Assembly (NCBI RefSeq): GCF_001613305.1
Contig: NZ_BDCC01000035.1
Coordinates: 241,417 to 305,416, forward strand
Direction: 5' to 3'
Length of the DNA: 64,000 nucleotides
Source: Nocardia vaccinii NBRC 15922
GTDB taxonomy: Bacteria; Actinomycetota; Actinomycetes; Mycobacteriales; Mycobacteriaceae
The notes beneath the pieces were generated by a model. The model saw nothing but the letters and a program-made list of their open reading frames with translations. It made no database searches and was not told the DNA's origin. Position 1 is the stretch's first letter; every line of letters starts with the position of its first letter. A program made the position numbers and the translations under genes. Positions 17,379 through 24,970 of this stretch are shown in pieces.

Positions 17379-17411
17379 CACTAGTGCGACAACTGTTGCA
17401 TTAAACTAGTG
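17379..17411. promoter_or_regulatory. Candidate TetR operator between the acetyltransferase operon and its regulator
   Basis: CACTAGT (17379-17385) and ACTAGTG (17405-17411) form a perfect 7-bp inverted repeat. Nested inside is an imperfect 16-bp palindrome (17385-17400, 12 of 16 positions symmetric). It lies in the 166-bp divergent intergenic region, 39 bp before the TetR start and 96 bp before the acetyltransferase start, where it could control both. Confidence 0.55.
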
Positions 17412-17449
17412 GAGCCTCTCTCACATCGTCAAGCAATCGGACAACCGCG

Positions 17450-18091
17450 ATGAACTCCGTACCGTCGGCCGACGATCCCGCACCCACCGCCCGGCCTCGG
17501 CCGGGCGGCCGAACGGCCCGCATTCGTGTCCAAGTCCTCGAGGCGGTCCACGCGGAACTGATCGAACACGGCTACGACGCGCTCACCGTCGACGCCGTCG
17601 CCGCCCGCGCCGGGGTGCATCGCACCACGGTGTACCGCCGCTGGCACGACGTCGGCGGGCTGATCATCGATGTCTTCGCCGCGGTGGGCGATGTGGCATG
17701 GCAACCCCGCGACACCGGTTCACTGCGCGGCGATCTGACGGCCCTCAACCAGGAGATCCAGGATTCACTGACCGAGCCTGCGTCGATAGCGGTGGCACTG
17801 ATCAAGGTCTCGTTCCACTCCGAACACGCCGCCCGCGCGCTGCGACGATTGTGGGAGGACCGGTACGCGCAGTGCGAGATCATCGTCGAGCGAGCGGTCC
17901 GGCGCGGAGAGATCCCGCCCGACACCGACCCCCGCGCCCTGTTGATCGCCGCGACCGCCCCGCTGTACCACCAACTGGTGCTCCTTCGCACACCGCCCGA
18001 CCCGCGCCTACCCCACACTGCCGCCGTCACGGCCGTATTCGCCGCCGCCGCCGGAGCGTTCACCAGCCCGCACGCGACGGACGGCGCTTGA
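17450..18091 (+). CDS. TetR/AcrR family regulator
   Basis: 213 aa. The N-terminal HTH is clear: VLEAVHAELIEHGYDALTVD, then AVAARAGVHRTTVYRRWHD, the classical TetR recognition helix (about residues 45-65). The C-terminal ligand-binding part is all-helical and resembles the TetR_C_16-like group, with EIIVERAVRRGEIPPDTDP. It is divergent from the Vat/MGT pair and probably represses both itself and the pair through the inverted repeat at 17379-17411, released by an antibiotic ligand (inference). Confidence 0.9.
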   Translation: MNSVPSADDPAPTARPRPGGRTARIRVQVLEAVHAELIEHGYDALTVDAVAARAGVHRTTVYRRWHDVGGLIIDVFAAVGDVAWQPRDTGSLRGDLTALNQEIQDSLTEPASIAVALIKVSFHSEHAARALRRLWEDRYAQCEIIVERAVRRGEIPPDTDPRALLIAATAPLYHQLVLLRTPPDPRLPHTAAVTAVFAAAAGAFTSPHATDGA

Positions 18092-18189
18092 CCGGTCCGA
18101 TATCGATCGCCGGATCTCGGGCCGGGCGACCTCGACCGTTCCCGCCGATCGAGCCAACGGGTACAGGAATCGGGGGCGCGACTGATTGA

Positions 18190-19416
18190 ATGAGATACAT
18201 GAATGCTCAGCGTGTCGGGGAGGCGGATCTCTGCGTGGTGGGGTTGGGGCCTGCCGGGCGGGGGTTGGCGCATCGGGCGGTGCGGGCGGGGATGGGGGTG
18301 GTGGCGGTGGATCCACGGCCGGAGCGGTTGTGGCCCCCGACGTTCTCGTGCTGGATCGACGAGTTGCCGTCGTGGTTGCCGCAGAGCACGATCGCGCAGC
18401 GGATCGAGGCGCCGACGGTGTGGACGGAATCCGCCCATCGGATCGAGCGGCCGTATTGCGTGTTGTCGAAACCCGGTCTGCGCGAAGCGCTTCCGCTCGA
18501 CGACGCGACCGTGCTGGCCGGTCGGGCGGCCTCGGTCGGCGCGCATCGCGTCGAACTCGCCGACGGCACGGTAGTCACGGCCGCGGCGGTTTTCGATACG
18601 CGCGGGCTGCCGTCCCCGGGGGCGCGCCGGACCGCGAGTGCGCACGGGATCTTCGTCGATGCCGAGCGTGCCGCGCCGATGGTCGCCGAAGGTGAAGGGC
18701 TGCTGCTGGATTGGCGTGCGGAGAACGGGGCGGGGCCGGATGAGCCGCCGTCGTTCCTGTACGCGGTGCCGCTCGGTGACGGCACGGTGATCTTCGAGGA
18801 GACGAGTCTGGGGCTGCGGGGCGGGATGCCGCAACGTGAATTGCGCCGCCGGGCGCTCGAGCGCCTTGCCGCACACGGGATCACGCTGCGCGGCGACGAA
18901 CCCAGCGAGGCCGCGCACTATCCCCTGGATCAGCCGCCGCCCGCGATGCGCGCCGCCACGCGGGCCGCGGATGCGGTGCCGTTCGGCTCTCGCGGCGGAA
19001 TGATGCATCCCTGCACCGGATACAGCGTCGCGGATTCATTGGCCCTGGTGGACACCGCGATCGATGCGCTGCGCGCGGGCCGCGACCCGGTCCAGGACCT
19101 GTGGCCGTGGCAGGCCCGCCTGGTCTACTGGATGCGCATGCGCGGCCTCTACGGACTCGGCAGACTCACCACGGCCCAATCGATCTCGATGTTCGAGGCA
19201 TTCTTCACCGCCTCGCCCCGCCGGCAGCACGCGCTACTGTCCGCGCACGCCGACTACTCACCCCTGGCCGCGGTTCTGTTCATGACCGTCGCGCGCACCT
19301 GGCCGTTCCGCTGGCGCTACGACCTGGTCGGCTGGACCAACCGGAACCGCTGGGTCGATTATGCATACCCGCCCGCGAAAGACCGAGCCGAGGCCGCGTT
19401 CGACGAACTCCGATAG
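18190..19416 (+). CDS. Lycopene cyclase-like FAD/NAD-binding oxidoreductase (CrtL/CrtY type)
   Basis: 408 aa. The N-terminal dinucleotide-binding motif is CVVGLGPAGRGLAHRA. SCWIDELP occupies the place of the conserved plant-type W-x-x-E motif, followed later by FLYAVPLGDGTVIFEET and the C-terminal RGGMMHPCTGYSVADSL, which match lycopene beta-cyclases. The reaction would be redox-neutral cyclisation of lycopene at the membrane surface. ATGs lie at 18190 and 18199; neither has a strong ribosome site. No crtE, crtB or crtI gene is within the window, so its pathway partners must be elsewhere. Confidence 0.8.
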   Translation: MRYMNAQRVGEADLCVVGLGPAGRGLAHRAVRAGMGVVAVDPRPERLWPPTFSCWIDELPSWLPQSTIAQRIEAPTVWTESAHRIERPYCVLSKPGLREALPLDDATVLAGRAASVGAHRVELADGTVVTAAAVFDTRGLPSPGARRTASAHGIFVDAERAAPMVAEGEGLLLDWRAENGAGPDEPPSFLYAVPLGDGTVIFEETSLGLRGGMPQRELRRRALERLAAHGITLRGDEPSEAAHYPLDQPPPAMRAATRAADAVPFGSRGGMMHPCTGYSVADSLALVDTAIDALRAGRDPVQDLWPWQARLVYWMRMRGLYGLGRLTTAQSISMFEAFFTASPRRQHALLSAHADYSPLAAVLFMTVARTWPFRWRYDLVGWTNRNRWVDYAYPPAKDRAEAAFDELR

Positions 19417-19426
19417 CTCCGAGGAC

Positions 19427-20455
19427 TCATACCCAGTTCTCGATCCAGTACTTCCAGATGACCGGCGCGTATCCGGCCAGCGGCGGGACCCGGATATCCG
19501 TGCCGGCCAGTGCGGCGGCGGTGTTGCGGCAGTCGAACCAGCAGCCGAATTCGTTCTGCTCGAGCACTTCTCGCGGCACGCCGAGATGCGGGAGAACCGC
19601 GCCGACGCCGGGCAGCCGCAACATCATGTCCAGGGTCTGCCGGGGCATGACTTCCACCAGCCGGGGTGCGCCCGCCTCGTCGGCGAACAGGTTGAGCACG
19701 TCGGCGGCGCTCTGTCGGCGCGGGTCGACCAGATGGTAGGTGGTCCCGGCGGCGACGGGCAGGTGCACGATGTGACCGAGCGCCCGGACGACGAAATCCA
19801 GCGGCACCATATTGGTTTCGCCGAGTTTGGGGACCAGCAGCGGCAGAATTCGCGGTAACTGGGCGGCCATCCGAAGCAGCCGGAAGAAGTAGTACGGCCC
19901 GGTGATCCGATCGATCTCACCGGTGCGGGAATGACCGACCACGATCGAGGGCCGGTAGATGTGCCACGGCACCGCACAGCGCTCGCGCACGATCCGCTCG
20001 GCCTCGAAGGCCGCTCGCTGCTGCGGGGTCAGCAGCACCTGCCCCACGTCGAACATATCCTCGTCGAACAGCCCCTCCGCCGCACCTGCCACCTCGACGC
20101 TCGACATGTGGTGCAGCGCACCGGCTTCCAGCCGCTCGGCAAGGTCCACGACATGGCCGGTGCCCGGACCGAAACCCGCCGCGTCGTACCCGACGGCCAG
20201 CTGGATCACGTGGTCGATCGAACCGCGGTGCGCGCCGATCCAATCGGCGTCGATCCCGAGTCCGGGCGCACCGAGATCCCCGGGCACGCGCCGAACCCGC
20301 TCGCCCCCGTTCCACTCACGGGCACACCGATCGAATCGATAGGCCGGATCGGCCCCGGGACGCACCACCACATGAATATCACCGCAATGCTTCAGCAACT
20401 CTGGGACGAGATACCGACCGATACACCCAGTTGCCCCGATAACCAGGTAATTCAT
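19427..20455 (-). CDS. Extended SDR / NAD-dependent epimerase-dehydratase family protein
   Basis: 342 aa. The N-terminal GATGCIGRYLVPELL is the NAD(P)-binding Rossmann motif. MSSVEVAG occupies the position of the active-site Ser strand, and IYRPSIVVGHSRTGEID matches the extended-SDR YRP block. The canonical YxxxK is not obvious; the stretch after MSSVEVAG lacks it, so catalysis may differ. The gene converges on the cyclase gene, ten bases away. The substrate is unknown; similar mycobacterial and nocardial proteins act on lipid or sterol intermediates. Confidence 0.75.
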   Translation of the reverse strand: MNYLVIGATGCIGRYLVPELLKHCGDIHVVVRPGADPAYRFDRCAREWNGGERVRRVPGDLGAPGLGIDADWIGAHRGSIDHVIQLAVGYDAAGFGPGTGHVVDLAERLEAGALHHMSSVEVAGAAEGLFDEDMFDVGQVLLTPQQRAAFEAERIVRERCAVPWHIYRPSIVVGHSRTGEIDRITGPYYFFRLLRMAAQLPRILPLLVPKLGETNMVPLDFVVRALGHIVHLPVAAGTTYHLVDPRRQSAADVLNLFADEAGAPRLVEVMPRQTLDMMLRLPGVGAVLPHLGVPREVLEQNEFGCWFDCRNTAAALAGTDIRVPPLAGYAPVIWKYWIENWV

Positions 20456-20545
20456 GTAGTCACAGTAGCGTCCACCCGACTACGCACATCATCCGGATGT
20501 TGCACACCATTCGCCCGCAACCTGCCGATCCGGACATTGCCGCAC

Positions 20546-21349
20546 CTACTCGGCGAAAACCGCCTTGCGCTTGGTGAGCATGGCCGTCGCGCCCTCCACG
20601 AAGTCGGGCGACTGCAGCAGTTCGGACTGGCCGGTCTTCTCTGCCGCCAGGGCGGCGGCCAACGAGGTCAGCGAGGCTTCGTTGAGGGCGCGCTTGGTGA
20701 GTTCGAGGGCGCGGCGCGGGCCGGTGGCCAGTTTCGCGGCGGCGGCCTCCACCTTCGCGTCCAGCTCCTCGGCGGACAGCACGCCGGTGACCAGGCCGTA
20801 GCGGGCCGCCTCGACGATCGGCAGGCGCTCGCCCAGCAGGGCCATCTCGGCGGCGAGCGGACGCCCGGCGGCAGCGGCGATCATGGCCGCCGCGCCGCCG
20901 TCGGGCATCAGGCCGATGTTGATGAACGCCAGCAGCAGATAGGCTTCCTCGCTCACATAGGTCAGATCGGCGGCCAGGGCCAGCGCCACGCCGACGCCCG
21001 CGGCCGCGCCGCGAATCCGCGCGATCACCGGCACCGGCGCGTCGACGATGGCCTTGACCAGTCGGTTCGCCGCATCCATGGTCATCTCGGGGGTGATGCC
21101 GCGCTGCGCCTCGGACACCACGCCGGACAGATCCGCGCCGGTGCAGAAATCCTCGCCCTCACCGGTGAGCACGATCGCGCGAACCGTGCGATCCTCGACG
21201 ACGGCCTCGAACGCGTCACCGAGCGCGACCATGGTGTCGTAGTTGATCGCGTTCTTGCGCTTGGGGTTGGCGATGGTGACACGCAGCACCCGGCCGTCGT
21301 GGACGACACGCAGGCCCGTCGGGGCGGTGGTCTGCTCGACGTTGCTCAT
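20546..21349 (-). CDS. Enoyl-CoA hydratase/isomerase family protein
   Basis: 267 aa from the ATG at 21349 with GGGAG seven bases upstream (the ORF is open to 21406). The crotonase fold is shown by AIVLTGEGEDFCTGADLSGV (first oxyanion-hole strand), then RIRGAAAGVGVALALAADL (second oxyanion segment), then FINIGLMPDGGAAAMI. In hydratases a Glu sits in the second segment (GxxxGGGxE); here the aligned residues are small, and the Asp of GLMPDGG could serve, as in isomerases. It is divergent from a tandem TetR regulator and probably belongs to fatty-acid or CoA-thioester breakdown. Confidence 0.88.
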   Translation of the reverse strand: MSNVEQTTAPTGLRVVHDGRVLRVTIANPKRKNAINYDTMVALGDAFEAVVEDRTVRAIVLTGEGEDFCTGADLSGVVSEAQRGITPEMTMDAANRLVKAIVDAPVPVIARIRGAAAGVGVALALAADLTYVSEEAYLLLAFINIGLMPDGGAAAMIAAAAGRPLAAEMALLGERLPIVEAARYGLVTGVLSAEELDAKVEAAAAKLATGPRRALELTKRALNEASLTSLAAALAAEKTGQSELLQSPDFVEGATAMLTKRKAVFAE

Positions 21350-21397
21350 AACAACTCCCAGGTAGGCCGTCGACGCTGGCGGCGGCGCGAGAATGAC

Positions 21398-21423
21398 GGT
21401 TAACATTGCGAATTGTGGTTAAC
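21398..21423. promoter_or_regulatory. Paired GGTTAAC elements between enoyl-CoA hydratase and the double TetR regulator
   Basis: GGTTAAC occurs at 21398-21404 and again at 21417-21423, 19 bp apart in the same orientation; GTTAAC is itself a 6-bp palindrome. The second copy is part of GAATTGTGGTTAAC (21410-21423), which recurs with two changes at 24447-24460, upstream of the aldehyde dehydrogenase homologue. Candidate operator for the regulator starting at 21482. Confidence 0.4.
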
Positions 21424-21481
21424 TTAGGTTGAGTTGTGCGGCGCTGTCAACCAGGCGGCGGTGTGAGAGAAGGAGAGGTGC

Positions 21482-22714
21482 ATGGTCGCGGATCGCAGCG
21501 AGTCCGGGCTCGCTTCCGCGCGAGACGACGGCGCGACGGTCCGACGACGGCCGAAGAACAGGAAAGCACAAATCGTGCGCGTCGCGGCCCAGGCGTTCAG
21601 CGAGCGGGGCTACCACCCGGTCGGAGTCGACGAGATCGCGGCCGAGGTGGGCATCTCCGGCCCCGCCCTGTACCGGCACTTCCGGAACAAGTACGCACTG
21701 CTCGTCGCCGCGGCCGAGGGCGGTGCGCAATTGCTGCTGGACGCCGCGCAGGCGGCCGACGATCCCGCGCTCGACCCCGAGGCCCGGCTCACCGCACAGA
21801 TCCGCGCCCTGGCCGAACACACCATCGAGGTGCGCCGCGAGGGCGGGCTGTACCGCTGGGAGCGGCGATATCTCGAGCCGGAGGACCGGCACCGCATCCG
21901 CAAGATCTACGACGAACTGCACGCGACGGTGGAATCGGCCATCGCCGCCCTGCGCCCCGGCGACGATCCCGCCGATATCAACGTGCTCGGCACCGGCATG
22001 CTCGGCGCGATCGGGAGTGTCACCCTGCACCGCACGACCCTGTCCACCACCCGGCTGACCGACCTGATGCAGAGCATCTGCTGGTCGATCCTGCGCACCG
22101 AACTGACCCCGGCGCCGACCCAGCCCGCACCCGAGACGCCCGTGCGCGGCCTGCCGCTGAGCTCCAAACGCGAACAGCTGCTCACCGAAGCGATCCGGAT
22201 CTTCGGTCGGCAGGGATATCACGAGGCCAGCATCGAGGAGATCGGCGCGGCCGTCGGCATCAACGCCTCGAGCGTGTATCGCTACTTCCCGAGCAAATCG
22301 GATCTGCTGGCCGCCGCCTTCCACCGCACCGGCGAGCGCGTCGCGATCGCCAACTCCGAGGCCCTCGCCGAGGCGAGCAGCCGCGCCGACGCCGCGCTGC
22401 GCATCGCCGACCGCTTCGCCCGGCTCACCTTCGCCATGCCCGAGATCCTCCCGGTCTACTTCGCCGAATTCTCGAACCTGCCCGCGGCCGAACAACATCG
22501 ACTGCGCGCGATCCAGCGCCAGAACGTCCTGGAGTGGGCGAACCTGCTCGACGGCGACCCCGCCGAGGCCCGGTTCCGCGTACACGCCGCCATCGCCCAG
22601 GTCGTCGACGTCGGCCGCCGCCTGCGTTTCGATCGCCGCCCGGAAAGCCTTGCCCGCGTGCACGACCTGATGCGCGCGGTGCTGCTCGGCCCGGATGTGC
22701 CCGCCGAAACCTGA
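21482..22714 (+). CDS. Double-headed TetR-type regulator (two HTH modules in one chain)
   Basis: 410 aa, about twice the usual TetR length. Module 1: QIVRVAAQAFSERGYHPVGV, then AAEVGISGPALYRHFRNK (about residues 25-70). Module 2 after residue 220: QLLTEAIRIFGRQGYHEASI, then GAAVGINASSVYRYFPSK (about 225-275). Each is followed by its own helical C-terminal domain. The ribosome site AAGGAGAGG is well placed before the ATG. A single chain with two DNA-binding heads can act as an intramolecular pseudo-dimer, so it may bind asymmetric or paired sites such as those at 21398-21423. It is divergent from the enoyl-CoA hydratase and ends 6 bp from the convergent aldehyde dehydrogenase homologue, pointing to control of CoA-thioester/aldehyde metabolism. 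Confidence 0.88.
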   Translation: MVADRSESGLASARDDGATVRRRPKNRKAQIVRVAAQAFSERGYHPVGVDEIAAEVGISGPALYRHFRNKYALLVAAAEGGAQLLLDAAQAADDPALDPEARLTAQIRALAEHTIEVRREGGLYRWERRYLEPEDRHRIRKIYDELHATVESAIAALRPGDDPADINVLGTGMLGAIGSVTLHRTTLSTTRLTDLMQSICWSILRTELTPAPTQPAPETPVRGLPLSSKREQLLTEAIRIFGRQGYHEASIEEIGAAVGINASSVYRYFPSKSDLLAAAFHRTGERVAIANSEALAEASSRADAALRIADRFARLTFAMPEILPVYFAEFSNLPAAEQHRLRAIQRQNVLEWANLLDGDPAEARFRVHAAIAQVVDVGRRLRFDRRPESLARVHDLMRAVLLGPDVPAET

Positions 22715-22720
22715 ACCGGC

Positions 22721-24235
22721 TCACCCCTGCCCGTGGCGCATCCGGAAAATAGCCTTGGCCAGTCGCAGATTCCGCGGATGCCGGTCGAACGTGATCAGGT
22801 CGACCATGCCGCGATGCCGCTTCTGCGCGATGGACAGGGTACGGCTGAATTCGCGCAGACCCGCCTCGCCGTGCGTGTGGCCCTGGCCGTATTCGCCGAC
22901 GCCGCCGAAGGGCATGGCCGGGATTCCGGCGTAGGCCATCGACGAATTGATCGTCACCACACCGGTTCTGATGCGTTCGGCGAATTCCGGAACCATCCGC
23001 ACATCGCGGGTGAACACCGCGACCGCGAGGCCGTGCTCGGCGGCGTTGATCCGCTCCACGGCCTCGTCCATACTCGCCACCGGATTCACGATCAGCACCG
23101 GACCTGCCGCCTCACCGGTGATCGCCTGGGAGTCCTCGGGCACGCCGGCCAGCACGATCGGCTCGACATAGGGTTCGCGGATCGAGTCCAGGCCGCCGAC
23201 GACCAGCCGCCCGCCCTGCGCGACCGCATCTTTGACCTGTCGCCGCACCACCTCCACCTGTGACTCCAGGATCATCGGACCGTAGGAGGCACGCCGATCC
23301 CCACCTGGACGAAGCTTCCCCGCCCGCGCGGCGACCCGTTCCAGGAACGGCTCGTAGACCGATTCGGCGACATAGGCGCGCTGGATACCGGCCGGGCTCT
23401 GCCCGGCGTTGGACATCGCGCCGAAGACCGCGGCCTCGGCGGCGTCGTCGAGTTTGGCGTCGACCTGAACGACCATGGCGCCCTTGCCGAAACGTTCCAC
23501 GACCACCGGTGTCATCGTCTGCGCGCACAGCGAGATCACCTCGCGCGCACCGGCGTCCGACCCCGCGTACGCGATCTTGTCCACCCGCGCGCGGCACAGC
23601 GCGGCGCCGGTCGAACTGTCCCCGGTAACCACCTGCAGCACAGGTTGATTCGGCGCGAGCCGGGCCCAGCTCTCGGCCAGCCACACCCCGACGCCCGGGG
23701 TGAGCTCACTGGGTTTGAAGATCACGGCGTTGCCGGCGGCCATGGCATAGGCGATCGACCCCATCGGCGTGTAGACCGGATTGTTCCAGGGGCCGAGCAC
23801 CCCCACCACGCCCAGCGGGAGGTAACCGACCGAGGCGCGTTCGTTGCGAGTGAACCAGCTCCCGCCCAGCCGCCGACGGCCCAGTGCCTGTTCGGCATTG
23901 CGCGCGGCCCAGTCCAGATTCTCCACCGCCTGCATCACCTCGATGGCCGCGTCGGCCTCGGGTTTGCCGGTCTCGGCGCAGATCAGGTCCACCAATTCGC
24001 CCGCGCGCCGGACGATGATCCGCTTCCAATCCAGCAACCAGCGTTTGCGTCCGGCGAAACCCAGTGCCGCCCACCATTTCTCGGAGGATCGCGCGGTGCG
24101 GACCGCACGCCTCAGATCGACCTGGCCCATCACCGCGTAGTCGCCGACGGATTCGCCGGTGCGCGGGTCGAAGGACGTCAGGACTCGGGAGCGGGCCGCG
24201 GGCCCGCTGTGCACACCGCGGGCAGACTCTGCCAT
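22721..24235 (-). CDS. Aldehyde dehydrogenase-family protein lacking the catalytic cysteine
   Basis: 504 aa with the complete ALDH fold: PLGVVGVLGPWNNPVY, then MAAGNAVIFKPSELTP (NAD site), IAYAGSDAGARE, VVVERFGKGAMVV with the general-base Glu247, and PFGGVGEYGQGHTHGEAGL near the end. The active-site element normally NAGQxCxG reads NAGQSPAG: position 281, exactly 34 residues after Glu247 as in ALDH2 (268/302), is Pro (CCG) in place of Cys. Without the thiol nucleophile, oxidation of aldehydes through a thiohemiacetal is not expected. It could be a pseudo-enzyme, a binding protein or a protein with another chemistry. It is probably in the regulon of the neighbouring double TetR. Confidence 0.85.
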   Translation of the reverse strand: MAESARGVHSGPAARSRVLTSFDPRTGESVGDYAVMGQVDLRRAVRTARSSEKWWAALGFAGRKRWLLDWKRIIVRRAGELVDLICAETGKPEADAAIEVMQAVENLDWAARNAEQALGRRRLGGSWFTRNERASVGYLPLGVVGVLGPWNNPVYTPMGSIAYAMAAGNAVIFKPSELTPGVGVWLAESWARLAPNQPVLQVVTGDSSTGAALCRARVDKIAYAGSDAGAREVISLCAQTMTPVVVERFGKGAMVVQVDAKLDDAAEAAVFGAMSNAGQSPAGIQRAYVAESVYEPFLERVAARAGKLRPGGDRRASYGPMILESQVEVVRRQVKDAVAQGGRLVVGGLDSIREPYVEPIVLAGVPEDSQAITGEAAGPVLIVNPVASMDEAVERINAAEHGLAVAVFTRDVRMVPEFAERIRTGVVTINSSMAYAGIPAMPFGGVGEYGQGHTHGEAGLREFSRTLSIAQKRHRGMVDLITFDRHPRNLRLAKAIFRMRHGQG

Positions 24236-24446
24236 CGGTCAACCTCTCGCCGACGTGAGCCCGCGGCAACCGAACGTCCCGCTCGCCGGACGAGGTTGCC
24301 GCAGACAAGTGAGTGTCCGTCTCTTCCCCTTGCCCGTCAGGGTATTGGCGGCCGGGCCCACGCGACAAGATCCCGCCGCACAGGACGTACCGGCCGGTTC
24401 GCAGCCCGACCAGGGATGACACCCGGGCCGTACCGGTCGGTTTCCT

Positions 24447-24472
24447 GAATTGTGAGTAACGCCACAGTTAAC
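24447..24472. promoter_or_regulatory. Second GAATTGTG/GTTAAC element
   Basis: GAATTGTGAGTAAC (24447-24460) matches GAATTGTGGTTAAC at 21410-21423 in 12 of 14 positions and is followed by GTTAAC (24467-24472). It lies about 210 bp upstream of the aldehyde dehydrogenase homologue. Sharing between the two promoters suggests one regulator, the double TetR protein, acts on both. Confidence 0.35.
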
Positions 24473-24580
24473 GCCAGACCTCGCGCCGATATCGTGGCCG
24501 ACGCCGACACCAGATAAGCGGCGAGCCCACACCGAAGGTCACCCGGGCTCGCCCGCCGGAGCCAACGCCGACACCACGGT

Positions 24581-24860
24581 TCGCGGCCCGTCTCGCCGCT
24601 CGCATACGTGCCGGGTGCGAGGAACGAGTGCCCGACACCGGACCCAACAGCGAAACCCCAGGGGAGCCGCGAACACGCCGAAGCGAAGCAGAGGCAATCC
24701 AACACAGCTCGCGGCCCGTCATGCCACTCGGACGCGTGGCGGATGCGAGGAATCAGTGCCCGACACGGGGCCGGACGGTGCGACTCCAGGGGCCGCGAGC
24801 AGCCGGAGCGAAGCGCGGGCCGAAGATTCGGCACCCGTCGGAGCGAAGCGGAGGCGATCC
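24581..24860. repeat. Imperfect tandem direct repeats, about 128-bp period
   Basis: TCGCGGCCCGTC occurs at 24581 and 24709, and the sequence after each copy is related: GTGCGAGGAACGAGTGCCCGA versus GATGCGAGGAATCAGTGCCCGA, then CCCCAGGGG and CTCCAGGGG, then CCGAAGCGAAGC and CCGGAGCGAAGC. The tail element GGAGCGAAGCGGAGGCGATCC near 24840 repeats the end of unit 1. Function unknown; it looks like decayed intergenic repeat units. Confidence 0.6.
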
Positions 24861-24970
24861 GGCACCGCACACCCAGTAACATCGCCCCCGGTGGATGGGA
24901 TCACCAAACCGGACGTATGAACAGGCGATCCGGACAATCCGGTTGCCGCCCCAGCCATAGTGGAGAGTCG

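Larger units (their letters stand above)
24236..24970. other. Non-coding interval with repeats and a possible shared operator
   Basis: 735 bp between the divergent aldehyde dehydrogenase homologue and the DrrA-like gene. ORFs cross it in several frames, but none has a ribosome site or a recognisable product, and their predicted peptides are Arg/Pro/Ser-rich and repetitive. It holds the GAATTGTG-type motif (24447-24460) and imperfect tandem repeats (from 24581). A start for the ABC gene upstream of 24971 is not supported. Confidence 0.6.

Noticed and set aside
24608..24970. N-terminal extension of the DrrA-like ATPase
   Set aside because: The extra 121 codons encode repeat-derived Arg/Ser-rich sequence; DrrA proteins begin close to the Walker A domain, and GGAG precedes the ATG at 24971.
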